From the NCBI RefSeq assembly GCF_015223195.1, contig NZ_JADFUA010000005.1, positions 228,896 through 292,895 on the forward strand: DNA of 64,000 nucleotides, read 5' to 3'. Origin of the DNA: Chitinilyticum piscinae. Its GTDB lineage: Bacteria > Pseudomonadota > Gammaproteobacteria > Burkholderiales > Chitinibacteraceae. Below the pieces are notes generated by a model, which made no database searches, was not told the origin of the DNA, and saw nothing but the letters and a program-made list of their open reading frames with translations. Positions 8,274 through 17,718 of this stretch are shown here, piece after piece; the first letter of the stretch is position 1; each line of letters starts with the position of its first letter. Made by a program: the position numbers and the translations under genes.

Positions 8274-8922
8274 GCACAGCTGGCAGATCCGTGCGCTGCT
8301 GTTCGATATGGATGGCACGCTGGTCGACTCCACGCCCTGCATCGAAGGACTCTGGACGCACTGGGCCTTGCGGCATCAGCTTGACCCGGCGGCAGTACTG
8401 CGTGAAGTCCACGGCCGGCGGGGTGTCGAGACCATCCGCATCGTCGCGCCGCATCTGGATGCCGAACAGGAAGTCCGGCAACTGCTCGCCGAGGAGGCCA
8501 GAACACTCGATGGCACCATGGCTATGCCCGGCGCAGCCGACTTTCTGGCGCAACTTGCCGGACTGAACTGGGCCGTAGTCACCTCGGCTCCAGCAGACCT
8601 TGCCCGGGCCAAGCTGCAATACGCCGGCCTGCCACTGCCTGCACGTCTGATCGGTGCGGATGAAGTGAGCGCCGGCAAGCCCGATCCTGCCCCCTATCTG
8701 GCCGGCGCAGCTAGCTGCGGCGTTGCCGCTTCCGAGTGTCTGGCCTTCGAGGATGCCGCCAGCGGCATTGCTTCTGCTTGCGCAGCCGGCATGCCGGTGA
8801 TTGTAATGCAGCACCACCATACACCAGCCGGCCTCCCTCACCCCTGTATTGCTTCCTTCGCGCAGCTTGCGCTGACGCACCAGGATGGCTGGTTCACCAT
8901 TAATCTGAAGGACGCTCCATGA
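8245..8922 (+). CDS. HAD-family phosphatase (sugar-phosphatase-like)
   Basis: The 225-residue protein is a haloacid dehalogenase superfamily phosphatase, subfamily IA. Motif I is LLFDMDGTLVDST with both catalytic aspartates; motif II is VVTSAPADLARAKL (Ser/Thr); motif III lysine is in SAGKPDPAPYL; and motif IV is AFEDAASGIASACAAG. The small helical cap (residues 20-85) resembles sugar-phosphate phosphatases of the HxpA/YfbT group. The start is uncertain: ATG codons at 8245, 8248, 8251 and 8260 all overlap darP and none has a clear ribosome site. It overlaps the esterase gene by four bases (ATGA), so the three genes are likely one unit. Confidence 0.85.
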   Translation: MMMTSMLTNKHSWQIRALLFDMDGTLVDSTPCIEGLWTHWALRHQLDPAAVLREVHGRRGVETIRIVAPHLDAEQEVRQLLAEEARTLDGTMAMPGAADFLAQLAGLNWAVVTSAPADLARAKLQYAGLPLPARLIGADEVSAGKPDPAPYLAGAASCGVAASECLAFEDAASGIASACAAGMPVIVMQHHHTPAGLPHPCIASFAQLALTHQDGWFTINLKDAP

Positions 8923-9599
8923 GTACCCCCGAATTATTGCCCTGCGTGGAAATCGAGACCGGTAGCAATCCCCGGCATACGGTGATCTGGTTGCACGGAC
9001 TGGGCGCCGACGGCAACGATTTCGCGCCGGTCGTTCCCGAACTGGGTTTGCCGGAGAATCTGCCTGTCCGCTTTCTCTTCCCCCATGCCCCCTACCAGCC
9101 AGTGAGCTGCAATAACGGCTATGTGATGCGCGCTTGGTATGACATCCTGTATTTCGAGGACATCAAGCGTCACGCCGATGTCACGGGGGTCAAGGCCACA
9201 CTGGATGCCATTGCGGCACTGATTGCCGCAGAAAATGCCCGCGGCATTCCCAGCAGCCAGATCGTGCTGGCAGGTTTCTCACAAGGGGGGGCCATTGCCT
9301 ATACCGCCGGCCTGCTACATAGCGAAAAGCTGGCCGGGATCGTGGCACTGTCGACCTATCTGCCTGCGCCAGAACTGCTGGACAATGCCGGTACTCGCGA
9401 GGCCAACGCCACTACCCCCGTCATGGCCTGCCATGGCAGCCACGATCCGGTCGTCCCGGTGCAACTGGGTCTGCAGGCCTACGAAACGGTAAAAGGCTTC
9501 GGCAATCCGGCGAGCTGGCACACCTGGCCGATCCAGCATTCGGTATGCCTGCCGGAAATCCAGCTAATCGGACAATTCCTGACCAGGGTATTGGCATAA
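8919..9599 (+). CDS. Carboxylesterase/phospholipase-family hydrolase
   Basis: The 226-residue cytoplasmic alpha/beta hydrolase belongs to the family of bacterial carboxylesterases and acyl-protein thioesterases (EstB-like). It has the oxyanion WLHGLGADGNDFAPVVPEL, LFPHAPYQPVSCNNGY, MRAWYDI, the nucleophile serine in LAGFSQGGAIAYT, the acid in HGSHDPVVPV and the histidine in PIQHSVCLPEI. Substrates are short-chain esters in the characterised relatives. It is coupled to the HAD gene through an ATGA overlap and followed by an intrinsic terminator. Confidence 0.9.
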   Translation: MSTPELLPCVEIETGSNPRHTVIWLHGLGADGNDFAPVVPELGLPENLPVRFLFPHAPYQPVSCNNGYVMRAWYDILYFEDIKRHADVTGVKATLDAIAALIAAENARGIPSSQIVLAGFSQGGAIAYTAGLLHSEKLAGIVALSTYLPAPELLDNAGTREANATTPVMACHGSHDPVVPVQLGLQAYETVKGFGNPASWHTWPIQHSVCLPEIQLIGQFLTRVLA

Positions 9600-9613
9600 A
9601 GACCAGCAAAATC

Positions 9614-9645
9614 AAAAAGCCGGGGCAGATACCCCGGCTTTTTTG
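9614..9645. terminator. Bidirectional intrinsic terminator
   Basis: AAAAAGCCGGGG and CCCCGGCTTTTTT pair across a short loop, with A-run and T-run on both sides, between convergent genes ending at 9599 and 9657. Confidence 0.9.
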
Positions 9646-9656
9646 TCAAATCCTGC

Positions 9657-11384
9657 TCAACTTTCCTGGCGCAGAACGTTGACGGAGACCCAGATCCAGT
9701 CGGTGCCCTTTTCCAGCAGGGATCCCAAACTGACCGAAAAGACCTTGTCACGCGCCTGCACCTTGTAGATACGCTCGGCGGCGTAATCTGCCGAATGCAT
9801 CAACAGGGTATTCACATTGGCACCATCGATCTGGTGCGGGATATACATCGCGGTACGGACATTCTTCAGATCGATGTGGCCGGTGTAGCCGATCTCATCA
9901 ACGGTAATGTGTTCAAGCCGATCCAGGGTATCGGAATACAGGCTGACCGCTACCGGGGTACTGCTCAAGCGCTGAACCCCTGCATAGACTTCATCATCGC
10001 TGGTGCGTTGCAGGCGCCGCACAATGCCGATCTGCCAGTTGGCATCGGTATCGAAGCGGACCCCCAGCAGCAGACCCGGCCGGATCCACTCGCATTCCGA
10101 CAAGCGCAGATGGGCGCCAAACCCGCCATCGCTTTCATTTTCGACCAGCCACGTCGACCACTCCGGCAGCTTGCTCTGCAAGGTCTGCGGCGCAGCGGCA
10201 GCCGCCATGCCGCTGGCAGGGCGGTTGCGGGTTCGCGTCGACACAAAGCCATAAAGACGCATGTCCATGATCTCGTCGTAATCGACCTGGCTCTTGGTCT
10301 CTGCCGGCTGGCGACTGTATTTCTCATTGTCAGCGCGGACATGCCGGCAAACCTTGTCAAGTCCGTATAGCACATCCGCCGATTTGGACACCTTGACCCG
10401 CTCACTGCGCTGGATCTGGCTATTGCGCATATGCATGGTCCAGAATACTTCCAGGTGCTTGAGCAATTCCAGAGTGCCGGGCCCGCGGGCATCAGGACCA
10501 AGCCCCAGCGAAGCCGGCGAGGTGCCCGCCTCCAGCTTCTGGATAATTTCCGCCACACCATGTGTCAGTTCATGCAGGCTGAGATAGCGCAGGGTTTCCA
10601 CGCCCTCGGTCGCGGATATCTTCTGCAGGCCACTTGGATCTTGCAGATTGACACACAGATGATGCACATCAGCCTGGTACTTACGGGCCAGCTGCAACAA
10701 CTTCGACCATTGCTCCAGCCACAGATCCACGGTGTGCAGTTGCCGGACCGTCAGATTGTTATTGGCAACGGAATTGAGCAGCAGAAGTTGCAGATATTCG
10801 TCAGCACACGATGTGACATGCACACTGGTCGTCTGGTACAGCTTGAACGGATTGCTATCAGCACCTGAAATTTCCGATAGCCGATACAGCTGATGCGCCA
10901 GGGTCCAGAGCTTGGTCGGCGCCTTTTCAAAGCGGAAGTAATGCCATTTGGCTTCAATGCCCAGATAGTGAAGACTGCGAGCCCAGATCACCGGCATTAC
11001 CGGTTCAAGCTGTGCACTGAGTGCCTCGCCGAAATCTGCCTGGATGAAGCGCTGATAAATCTCCGCCATGTCCCGTGCGTAATGAACAATCTCTTTCCAG
11101 AGTTTCTGTTCGAGCTCCTTGGGCATGCGGGGATTGCTGATGTACTGATAACAAAGCGCCTCGTAGGCTTCCTGCGCAAAATCATCCAGCTCCATCAGGG
11201 CATCAAGGGCATCCTTGCTGGTAGCCCCCGATGTAACCAGAAAGTCGCTGACCACATCGTGGACTTTGCCACACCGGGAGGACGGATCCAGCAGTTCGAT
11301 TTTCTTTAACCATGGATGCAGCGCTTTCAAGGAAGCAAGCGGTGTTTTCTCCTTGGCAAACAGGGAGGACAGTCGATCAAGCAT
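9657..11384 (-). CDS. Large conserved hypothetical protein with PilZ-like C-terminal part
   Basis: This 575-residue soluble protein is not a family I can name with certainty. Residues 1-400 are helical, without signal peptide or membrane segments, and contain paired charged helices. From about residue 430 the sequence turns to beta strands: WLVENESDGGFGAHL, LLLGVRFD, WQIGIVRRLQR, and EVYAGVQRLSSTPVAVSL. This order resembles a degenerate PilZ barrel, but the RxxxR motif that binds c-di-GMP is not evident. It ends a minus-strand run that also holds a SpoIIAA-like protein and recO. A role in second-messenger or stress signalling is an inference only. Confidence 0.7.
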   Translation of the reverse strand: MLDRLSSLFAKEKTPLASLKALHPWLKKIELLDPSSRCGKVHDVVSDFLVTSGATSKDALDALMELDDFAQEAYEALCYQYISNPRMPKELEQKLWKEIVHYARDMAEIYQRFIQADFGEALSAQLEPVMPVIWARSLHYLGIEAKWHYFRFEKAPTKLWTLAHQLYRLSEISGADSNPFKLYQTTSVHVTSCADEYLQLLLLNSVANNNLTVRQLHTVDLWLEQWSKLLQLARKYQADVHHLCVNLQDPSGLQKISATEGVETLRYLSLHELTHGVAEIIQKLEAGTSPASLGLGPDARGPGTLELLKHLEVFWTMHMRNSQIQRSERVKVSKSADVLYGLDKVCRHVRADNEKYSRQPAETKSQVDYDEIMDMRLYGFVSTRTRNRPASGMAAAAAPQTLQSKLPEWSTWLVENESDGGFGAHLRLSECEWIRPGLLLGVRFDTDANWQIGIVRRLQRTSDDEVYAGVQRLSSTPVAVSLYSDTLDRLEHITVDEIGYTGHIDLKNVRTAMYIPHQIDGANVNTLLMHSADYAAERIYKVQARDKVFSVSLGSLLEKGTDWIWVSVNVLRQES

Positions 11385-11419
11385 GGTTCAGAACCTTAAT
11401 GCAGCAATGTTGGATCATT

Positions 11420-11764
11420 CTATTCGGCCAGCCAGTCCATCGCGGGCTGCAATTCCTCGAAGACTTCGATCTCTGATTCCGCAATCATCCGGTTTAGCCA
11501 TACCGACCAGGTCACCCACTGGTCGGACGATACAATCGCGACCTTCTCGAATTGCTGGCGGTGGGCCTGCAGGAATCGCACTTCTTCCAGAGCCATATCG
11601 ATCGTGTATGTAACCATATCCGAGAGATCAAGCAGCAGCTTTGCTCGCCCCTGCTGTCGAATGTCATACAGAACTTCCTCTTCAAACTGACGAAAATCCT
11701 GTACCGTAAATTCACCCAGCACGGTCGCAAGCACAGAGCCTTGTTCATGCGTAACAGTAATCAT
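11420..11764 (-). CDS. SpoIIAA-like (STAS/CRAL-TRIO fold) protein
   Basis: The 114-residue protein resembles the SpoIIAA-like family: an early VLATVLGEFTVQDFRQFEEE, the core strand AKLLLDLSDMV, then VRFLQAHRQQFEKVAIVSSD and a final helix EIEVFEELQPAMDWL. Such proteins share the fold of anti-anti-sigma factors, but this subgroup lacks the serine phosphorylation motif, and its role is unsettled. A very strong ribosome site (AGAGGAGGTG) precedes the ATG. It lies between recO and the large PilZ-like gene on the same strand, with gaps of 36 and 52 bases, so co-transcription is likely. Confidence 0.75.
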   Translation of the reverse strand: MITVTHEQGSVLATVLGEFTVQDFRQFEEEVLYDIRQQGRAKLLLDLSDMVTYTIDMALEEVRFLQAHRQQFEKVAIVSSDQWVTWSVWLNRMIAESEIEVFEELQPAMDWLAE

Positions 11765-11815
11765 GCGACACCTCCTCTGGCTGAGACAAGTCCTTCAACT
11801 TGATTCAGGATAGCG

Positions 11816-12595
11816 TCAAGGAGTCCCTTTTACCAGCCTGCCGGCTCCGAAACCCGAGGCATCATCGGCGATGGCAAGCAGATCTCGCATCATCAGTCGT
11901 GTTTGCAAGGGCGAGTCATCCAGCAAAACCGCAGCCAGCACGTCGCGCATAAAGCCCTTCAGTTCATGCATCTGCCTTTCGTCCAGCGCCTGCTCCCGAG
12001 AAAAGCCCAGCAAAACTGCCCCGCCCGCGCCGTCAGCGAGTGTCTCATGAACACCACGCTCAAGACTGAAGGCATAGCGCTTGTGAACAAGCACCGGCTC
12101 GCCCGCCGAAGTCTGCCCCCACTCGATACCGAAACCGCAGGACTCGAGCAACGCGCGCTCGAAACGACGCAGGGCTGCTTCCAGCATCAGCGGTTTGTCA
12201 TGCGGAATTCTGGACAGCTCCAGCAGCAAACGATAATAGGCAGCAAAAACCTCGGGGTGTGCCACCTCCCGGGTCATGCTCCGCTGGATCAATTCGGTCG
12301 CATACAGGCCGCATAGCAGTCCACGTCCCGCCAGTTGCGCCATACCCGGCTGCCACGCCGCGGCATGCAGGGTCTTGACCTCGCCCGCGCCAAACCAATC
12401 GAGTAGCAAAGGCTGTTGTGCGAGCAGCACGCTGCGCAATTGGGACCCTGGTCGCTGTACGCCACGCGCAACCAGCATGACACGACCATGGTCGCGGGAA
12501 AATACATCGAGCAGCCGGCTGGTTTCGCGATAGGGGTATTGATGAAGGATAAAGGCCGGCTGCTGGTTGATCCGGGGCGCGCCGCGGGCTTTCAT
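11816..12595 (-). CDS. recO: DNA repair protein RecO
   Basis: RecO works with RecR to load RecA on single-stranded DNA coated with SSB. The 259-residue protein has the N-terminal OB fold (PAFILHQYPYRETSRLLDVF, GRVMLVARGVQRPGSQL) and the helical C-terminal domain (YATELIQRSMTREVAHPEVF, GFGIEW). The zinc cysteines of some RecO proteins are absent, as in many proteobacteria. It follows era with a 6-base gap in the standard rnc-era-recO order. Confidence 0.94.
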   Translation of the reverse strand: MKARGAPRINQQPAFILHQYPYRETSRLLDVFSRDHGRVMLVARGVQRPGSQLRSVLLAQQPLLLDWFGAGEVKTLHAAAWQPGMAQLAGRGLLCGLYATELIQRSMTREVAHPEVFAAYYRLLLELSRIPHDKPLMLEAALRRFERALLESCGFGIEWGQTSAGEPVLVHKRYAFSLERGVHETLADGAGGAVLLGFSREQALDERQMHELKGFMRDVLAAVLLDDSPLQTRLMMRDLLAIADDASGFGAGRLVKGTP

Positions 12596-12601
12596 TTCAG
12601 A

Positions 12602-13522
12602 TCATTCAAATCCGAACTGACGCAATAACCGGGTATCGTCAGCCCAGCCAGTCTTCACCTTGACCCATACCTCAAGGTAGACCTTGGCATCGAACAACTG
12701 CTCCATGTCCTTGCGCGCCTCAGTGGCAATACGCTTGAGCTTTTCGCCATTTTTGCCGATCAGGATGGCCTTCTGGCTATCGCGGTCAACCCACACTGCA
12801 GCAAAGATCCGCCGCAATTCCTGGCCCCTGGCGGTTTGCTCTTCGTCGAATTTTTCAATTTCGACCGTCATGGCATAGGGCAATTCATCACCCAGAGTAC
12901 GGAAAATTTTCTCCCGTACGATTTCTGCGGCAAGGAAGCGCTCGTTGCGATCAGTCACCTGATCTTCGGCATAGAATGGCTCTGACTGAGGCAGCAAAGG
13001 CTCGACCGCCTGCTGCAAAATATCCAGCTTCAACCCACGCAGTGCCGATAGAGGCACGATTGCGGAAAAATCACGCAGCGCGGCAAGCCGCTCGATAAAT
13101 GGCAACAATGCGGCTTTGTCGGCCAGGGTATCGATCTTGTTGATCACCAGAACAACCGGAATGCCCTGGGGCAACAATTGCAGTACCGCTTCATCCTCGG
13201 CACTGAAACGCCCTGCCTCCACGACAAAGAGAATTGCATCCACATCTGCAAGTGTGGAGGTAACATTGCGGTTCATTGCCTGATTGAGTGCATTGCGGTA
13301 GCGGCGCTGAAAACCGGGGGTATCCACAAAGACAAACTGCGCGGAGTCTGTGGTCAGCACGCCGGTAATGCGGTGCCGCGTCGTCTGGGCCTTGCGCGAG
13401 GTGATACTCAGCTTCATGCCGATCAGGTGATTCAGCAGCGTTGATTTGCCAACATTCGGTCGTCCCACAATCGCGACAAAACCACAGCGATAGTCGGGGG
13501 GTACAACTACATTCTCAGTCAT
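12602..13522 (-). CDS. era: Ribosome assembly GTPase Era
   Basis: Era binds GTP and the 3' end of 16S rRNA through a KH domain and assists 30S maturation. The 306-residue protein has G1 [18 protein letters not shown]2 [14 protein letters not shown]3 FVDTPGFQ, G4 VINKIDTL, G5 PLSALRG, and a C-terminal KH domain with [15 protein letters not shown]. The first codon overlaps the rnc stop (ATGA), giving coupling to RNase III, which processes the same rRNA. Confidence 0.97.
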   Translation of the reverse strand: MTENVVVPPDYRCGFVAIVGRPNVGKSTLLNHLIGMKLSITSRKAQTTRHRITGVLTTDSAQFVFVDTPGFQRRYRNALNQAMNRNVTSTLADVDAILFVVEAGRFSAEDEAVLQLLPQGIPVVLVINKIDTLADKAALLPFIERLAALRDFSAIVPLSALRGLKLDILQQAVEPLLPQSEPFYAEDQVTDRNERFLAAEIVREKIFRTLGDELPYAMTVEIEKFDEEQTARGQELRRIFAAVWVDRDSQKAILIGKNGEKLKRIATEARKDMEQLFDAKVYLEVWVKVKTGWADDTRLLRQFGFE

Positions 13523-14229
13523 TTCATCACCAGCTTTTTGCCTGGAAAAGTTTCGCGCAACTGCTGCAGGGCATTGCCTGCCGCCTGCTGCTCGGCAGCG
13601 CGTTTACTCGTCGATTTGCCTATCGTGATCACCCTGAGCTTCGGAATCGAACAACTGACTTCGAACAGTTGCTCGGGTGACTCGCCCGTCATGGCAAGCA
13701 AGACATACTGTGGCAGATCCTGCTTGCGGGCTTGCAGCCACTCCTGCAGCGCTGTCTTGGGATCTTTACCCGCCGTTGCCGGATCAATCGCCGCGATTCT
13801 GGGCATGAAGAGCTTTGCTATCACAGGCTCCAGCGCCTGCAAGCCGCCATCAAGCCAGATCGCCCCGAGCACGGCTTCGAGCGCATCCGCCAGGATGGAT
13901 GGTCGGCGAAATCCGCCACTTTTTAGCTCGCCCTCACCAAGGCGGATAAATTCGCCAAGTTTCAAAGCAAACGCAATTTCCGCCAAACCCTCCTGACAGA
14001 CCAGCCGGGCACGGATCCGCGAAAGATCTCCTTCTGGGAGGTCAGGGAAAAACGAAAATAACGCTCTGGCAACCAGTGCATTGAGTATGCCGTCCCCCAC
14101 AAACTCCAGCCGCTCGTTATGCACCGCCGAATGACTGCGATGCGTCAGCGCCTGCTTGAGTAATGCCGGCTCAGAAAAAACATAACCGAGCGCCTTTTCC
14201 AGACGCTCGGCAGGTAAAAAAACAGCCAA
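13519..14229 (-). CDS. rnc: Ribonuclease III
   Basis: RNase III cuts double-stranded RNA in rRNA processing and mRNA decay. The 236-residue protein has the signature [16 protein letters not shown], the second catalytic acidic patch in [16 protein letters not shown], and a double-stranded RNA-binding domain ending [16 protein letters not shown]. The start appears to be TTG at 14229 with a GGAT ribosome site; no in-frame ATG lies before the conserved [12 protein letters not shown] region, so a non-ATG start is needed. It overlaps era by four bases. Confidence 0.95.
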   Translation of the reverse strand: MAVFLPAERLEKALGYVFSEPALLKQALTHRSHSAVHNERLEFVGDGILNALVARALFSFFPDLPEGDLSRIRARLVCQEGLAEIAFALKLGEFIRLGEGELKSGGFRRPSILADALEAVLGAIWLDGGLQALEPVIAKLFMPRIAAIDPATAGKDPKTALQEWLQARKQDLPQYVLLAMTGESPEQLFEVSCSIPKLRVITIGKSTSKRAAEQQAAGNALQQLRETFPGKKLVMK

Positions 14230-14253
14230 TCTATTTATCCAGACAGTGAAAAA

Positions 14254-14616
14254 TCATTCGCCCTTGGCTTTGGAACTCGCTTCGAAGCTGAACAGCAAAC
14301 TTACATTGGCAACAACCGGAACAACCTGCTCGTAACTGACCGATACCACCAGAGCACCACCGGAATTGTTGATCACCAGATCCTGCGGGTTCACCGCCTT
14401 GATGTATTCGATTTCGGCATGGCGCGCAAATGAACCACGAATTTCGTCAGGCGCTTTGCCGACCCCATCACGTGCCACCGAATTGATGGCTTTCTTGATG
14501 GTGAAAAATTCGAGGTAGGCAGGAACAACCTTGAATGCCAGTACCGCTGCCAAGGCAACGAAAATCGCGATGATGATGAAGCCCACAAAGGAAATGCCGG
14601 ATTGTTTTTTCAGCAT
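14254..14616 (-). CDS. DUF4845 membrane-anchored protein
   Basis: The 120-residue protein begins MLKKQSGISFVGFIIIAIF, a short polar head followed by one membrane helix (residues 8-30), much like a pilin or type II secretion pseudopilin start, then a small soluble domain with VPAYLEFFTIKKAINSV. Proteins of this family sit between lepB and rnc in many betaproteobacteria and gammaproteobacteria; their function is not known to me. ATG at 14616 is preferred because it has an AGGGTG ribosome site; a GTG three codons earlier is the alternative. Confidence 0.85.
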   Translation of the reverse strand: MLKKQSGISFVGFIIIAIFVALAAVLAFKVVPAYLEFFTIKKAINSVARDGVGKAPDEIRGSFARHAEIEYIKAVNPQDLVINNSGGALVVSVSYEQVVPVVANVSLLFSFEASSKAKGE

Positions 14617-14626
14617 GAAAGTCACC

Positions 14627-15586
14627 CTAGTCTATCGATTTGCCGATTCGCGCCAGCTCTTTGAGATTGAGCCAGATCAACGAAGCCTTGCCGACGATAT
14701 TAGCCTCCGGAACGAAACCCCAGTAACGACTATCGGCGCTATTGTCGCGATTATCACCCATCATGAAGTAATGCCCGTCCGGAACACGACACGCAAAGCC
14801 CGCTTCATCATAGCGGCAATTCTCTTCACGCCCCGGAAAATCAGCAACTCGCGCTAGACGCAGTACCGACTCGCGCGGATCGCGCAAGGTGCTGTAGCTG
14901 TGCTCGCCCAGTTTTTCCTTGAATACATCGACAGAGCGGATGGCTTCATCAATATAGGTATAGCTGCCAGCCGCCTCGACCGGAACCGCCTTGCCGTTGA
15001 TACTGAGTTGCTTGTCACGGTATTCGACCAAGTCACCGGGCAGACCGATGACCCGCTTGATGTAGTTTTCCTTGGGGTTCTGCGGATACAGAAACACCAT
15101 GACGTCGCCATGCTCGGGTTTGCCAACCGGAATAAAGACATTGTTCAGAACCGGCACGCGTAGACCGTAGGCAAACTTGTTAACCAGAATGAAGTCGCCG
15201 ACAACCAGCCCAGAGCGCATCGACGAAGAAGGAATCTGGTAGGGCTCGGCCACAAATGCCCGCAACAGGAAAACCACCAGAAACACCGGGAAGAAGCCTC
15301 TGCCGATTTCCGCCCAAGCGGGGGCAAACTCGTCCTTGCCGCGTTTTCTGGCCAGTACAAATTTGTCCAGCACCCAGATGACGCCAAACAGAATCACAAA
15401 CAGCAAGAATGCGGCCGCAATCGTCGTGTACTGCACGGCCAATACGAACAAGCCGGCCAGCCCCGACATGTAGCCGTATTGCACCATCTGCGGAGGCTCA
15501 TCCTTGATGCGCTCCTGCTTCTGCCCGATTACCACCAGTACGGGTGCCAGCACCAGCAGTACAGCACCGATCAACAACCAGTTCAT
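14627..15586 (-). CDS. lepB: Signal peptidase I
   Basis: LepB cleaves signal peptides from exported proteins at the outer face of the inner membrane. The 319-residue protein has two N-terminal membrane segments (residues 1-18 and about 42-72), a third hydrophobic stretch before the catalytic region, the catalytic serine in IPSSSMRSGLVVGD, the catalytic lysine in YPQNPKENYIKRVIGLPGD, and box E GDNRDNSADSRYWGFV. It lies immediately after lepA (17-base gap), as in E. coli. Confidence 0.96.
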   Translation of the reverse strand: MNWLLIGAVLLVLAPVLVVIGQKQERIKDEPPQMVQYGYMSGLAGLFVLAVQYTTIAAAFLLFVILFGVIWVLDKFVLARKRGKDEFAPAWAEIGRGFFPVFLVVFLLRAFVAEPYQIPSSSMRSGLVVGDFILVNKFAYGLRVPVLNNVFIPVGKPEHGDVMVFLYPQNPKENYIKRVIGLPGDLVEYRDKQLSINGKAVPVEAAGSYTYIDEAIRSVDVFKEKLGEHSYSTLRDPRESVLRLARVADFPGREENCRYDEAGFACRVPDGHYFMMGDNRDNSADSRYWGFVPEANIVGKASLIWLNLKELARIGKSID

Positions 15587-15603
15587 CCTCGTCCCCTGCG
15601 CGT

Positions 15604-17397
15604 TTACTTATCCGAAACCTGCAGAATCGCCAGGAAGGCTTCCTGCGGAATTTCCACATTGCCGACCTGCTTCATGCGTTTCTTGCCGGCCTTCTGCTTT
15701 TCCAGCAGCTTTTTCTTCCGGGTAATATCGCCACCATAACACTTGGCCAGTACGTCTTTGCGCATGGCCTTGACCGTTTCACGGGCAATGATCTGGCTAC
15801 CGATCGCGGCCTGCACGGCAATGTCGAACATCTGGCGCGGAATCAGTTCCCGCATTTTCGAAATCAGCTCGCGGCCACGATAAACGCTGGTTGCGCGGTG
15901 CACGATCAGGCTCAGCGCATCCACACGCTCGCCATTGACCAGCACATCCAGCTTAACCAGGTCACCGGTACGGAATTCCTTGAATTCGTAATCCAGCGAG
16001 GCATAACCACGGCTGACGGACTTCAGCTTGTCAAAGAAATCCATGACCACCTCGGCCATCGGCAGATCGTAGGTCAGCAGCACCTGCCGGCCCATGTACT
16101 GCATGTTTACCTGCGCTCCGCGCTTCTGGTTACACAGGGTCATCACCGGGCCAACATAATCCTGCGGCACCAGAATCGTCGCAGTGATGATGGGCTCGCG
16201 CACCTCCTCATACTTGCTCGGGTCCGGCAACTTGGATGGATTTTCGATTTGGGTGATTGAACCATCTTTCATCACCAGCTCATACACCACGGTCGGCGCC
16301 GTGGTGATGAGATCCATATCGAACTCGCGCTCCAGGCGCTCCTGAACGATCTCCAGGTGCAGAAGACCAAGAAAACCACAGCGGAACCCGAACCCCAGCG
16401 CCTGAGAAACTTCCGGCTCGTATTGCAGCGCTGCATCATTGAGCTTCAGTTTTTCCAGACTATCGCGCAGTGATTCGTAATCGTGGCTTTCTACCGGATA
16501 GAGGCCGGCAAAAACCTGCGATTTGACATCCTTGAAGCCAGGCAGCGGCTCGGCAGCCGGATTCTTGACCGTGGTAATGGTATCGCCAACCTTGGCACTG
16601 GCCAGCTCCTTAACCCCTGCAATCACGAACCCCACTTCACCGGCTTTCAGTGAATCGCGCTGGACCGACTTCGGGGTGAAGACCCCGACCTGCTCGCACA
16701 GGAATTCGGCCTTGGTGGCCATGAACTTGATCTTGTCCTTTACGCGCAATTCGCCATCCACCACGCGAACCAGCATCACCACGCCCACATAGTTGTCAAA
16801 CCATGAGTCGACGATCAGCGCTTTCAGCGGGCCGTCCGGATTGCCTTTGGGAGGGGGTATCTTGCTGACCACCTCTTCCAGAATGTCTTCGATACCGATG
16901 CCGCTCTTGGCCGACGCGCGCACAGCTTCAATGGCCTCAATACCGATAATGTCTTCGATTTCCTGGGCCACTCGCTCGGGCTCGGCGGCTGGCAGATCAA
17001 TTTTGTTGAGAACCGGACGCACTTCCACGCCCTGCTCGATTGCGGTGTAGCAGTTGGCAACGGTCTGGGCCTCGACCCCCTGTGAAGCATCCACGACCAG
17101 CAGGGCGCCTTCGCAGGCAGCCAAGGAGCGGCTGACTTCGTAGCTGAAATCGACGTGCCCCGGGGTATCAATCAGGTTGAGATTGTAAATCTTGCCATCG
17201 CGAGCCTTGTACTGCAGCGCAGCCGTCTGCGCCTTGATGGTAATGCCGCGCTCTTTTTCGATATCCATCGAATCGAGCACCTGCTCGCTCATCTCGCGCA
17301 GTTCAAGACCACCGCAAAACTGGATGAAACGGTCGGCCAAGGTGGATTTCCCGTGGTCGATGTGGGCAATGATGGAGAAATTGCGAATGTGGTCCAT
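15604..17397 (-). CDS. lepA: Elongation factor 4 (LepA)
   Basis: LepA is a ribosomal GTPase that acts on stalled ribosomes and in 30S maturation. The 597-residue protein has the normal length: G1 [17 protein letters not shown]3 [18 protein letters not shown]4 [12 protein letters not shown], the EF-G-like domains III and V, and the LepA-specific C-terminus with [21 protein letters not shown] hairpin with T-run lies just upstream and separates it from the glutaredoxin gene, so the promoter for the lepA-recO group is expected near 17400-17460. Confidence 0.97.
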   Translation of the reverse strand: MDHIRNFSIIAHIDHGKSTLADRFIQFCGGLELREMSEQVLDSMDIEKERGITIKAQTAALQYKARDGKIYNLNLIDTPGHVDFSYEVSRSLAACEGALLVVDASQGVEAQTVANCYTAIEQGVEVRPVLNKIDLPAAEPERVAQEIEDIIGIEAIEAVRASAKSGIGIEDILEEVVSKIPPPKGNPDGPLKALIVDSWFDNYVGVVMLVRVVDGELRVKDKIKFMATKAEFLCEQVGVFTPKSVQRDSLKAGEVGFVIAGVKELASAKVGDTITTVKNPAAEPLPGFKDVKSQVFAGLYPVESHDYESLRDSLEKLKLNDAALQYEPEVSQALGFGFRCGFLGLLHLEIVQERLEREFDMDLITTAPTVVYELVMKDGSITQIENPSKLPDPSKYEEVREPIITATILVPQDYVGPVMTLCNQKRGAQVNMQYMGRQVLLTYDLPMAEVVMDFFDKLKSVSRGYASLDYEFKEFRTGDLVKLDVLVNGERVDALSLIVHRATSVYRGRELISKMRELIPRQMFDIAVQAAIGSQIIARETVKAMRKDVLAKCYGGDITRKKKLLEKQKAGKKRMKQVGNVEIPQEAFLAILQVSDK

Positions 17398-17417
17398 TGA
17401 TACGTTCAGGCTCGTAA

Positions 17418-17442
17418 TGAAAAGGGCACGCCAAGCGTGCCC
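17418..17442 (-). terminator. Intrinsic terminator between glutaredoxin-like gene and lepA
   Basis: On the minus strand GGGCACGC-TTG-GCGTGCCC is followed by TTTTCATT. It divides the rpoE-to-glutaredoxin run from the lepA-to-recO run; read-through may still link them. Confidence 0.75.
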
Positions 17443-17466
17443 CGGGCAAAATCGGTCGCCGCGATT

Positions 17467-17718
17467 CTAGCGGAAATCGGCAAGATAGGCATCCAGCGCT
17501 TGTGTATCAAGATGATAGTGACAGATCTGCCGCCCATTTTCGCCGCAGAGCACGGGCACCAGCTCGCCGAACTGCTCCTCCAGTCCGGCCTCTCCTTCGA
17601 TATCGACCCACTCCACCATCAGCGGCTGCGACCAAGCCTGCAGGGCTTCGCGCATAACATGACAGAGACTGCAGTACTCATGGCCGTACAGCCACAGACG
17701 GGGGGTCACCTGCATCAT
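17467..17718 (-). CDS. Glutaredoxin-like protein (DUF836 type)
   Basis: The 83-residue thioredoxin-fold protein has the redox motif CSLC in LYGHEYCSLCHVMREAL, a VEWVDIEGEAGL strand, and the cis-proline region GELVPVLCGENGR. It belongs to the small glutaredoxin-like family found beside mucD in many betaproteobacteria. Its start (ATGATG) overlaps the degQ stop, so it is coupled to degQ, which suggests a role in the envelope stress unit, though a cytoplasmic thiol role is all the sequence supports. Confidence 0.82.
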   Translation of the reverse strand: MMQVTPRLWLYGHEYCSLCHVMREALQAWSQPLMVEWVDIEGEAGLEEQFGELVPVLCGENGRQICHYHLDTQALDAYLADFR

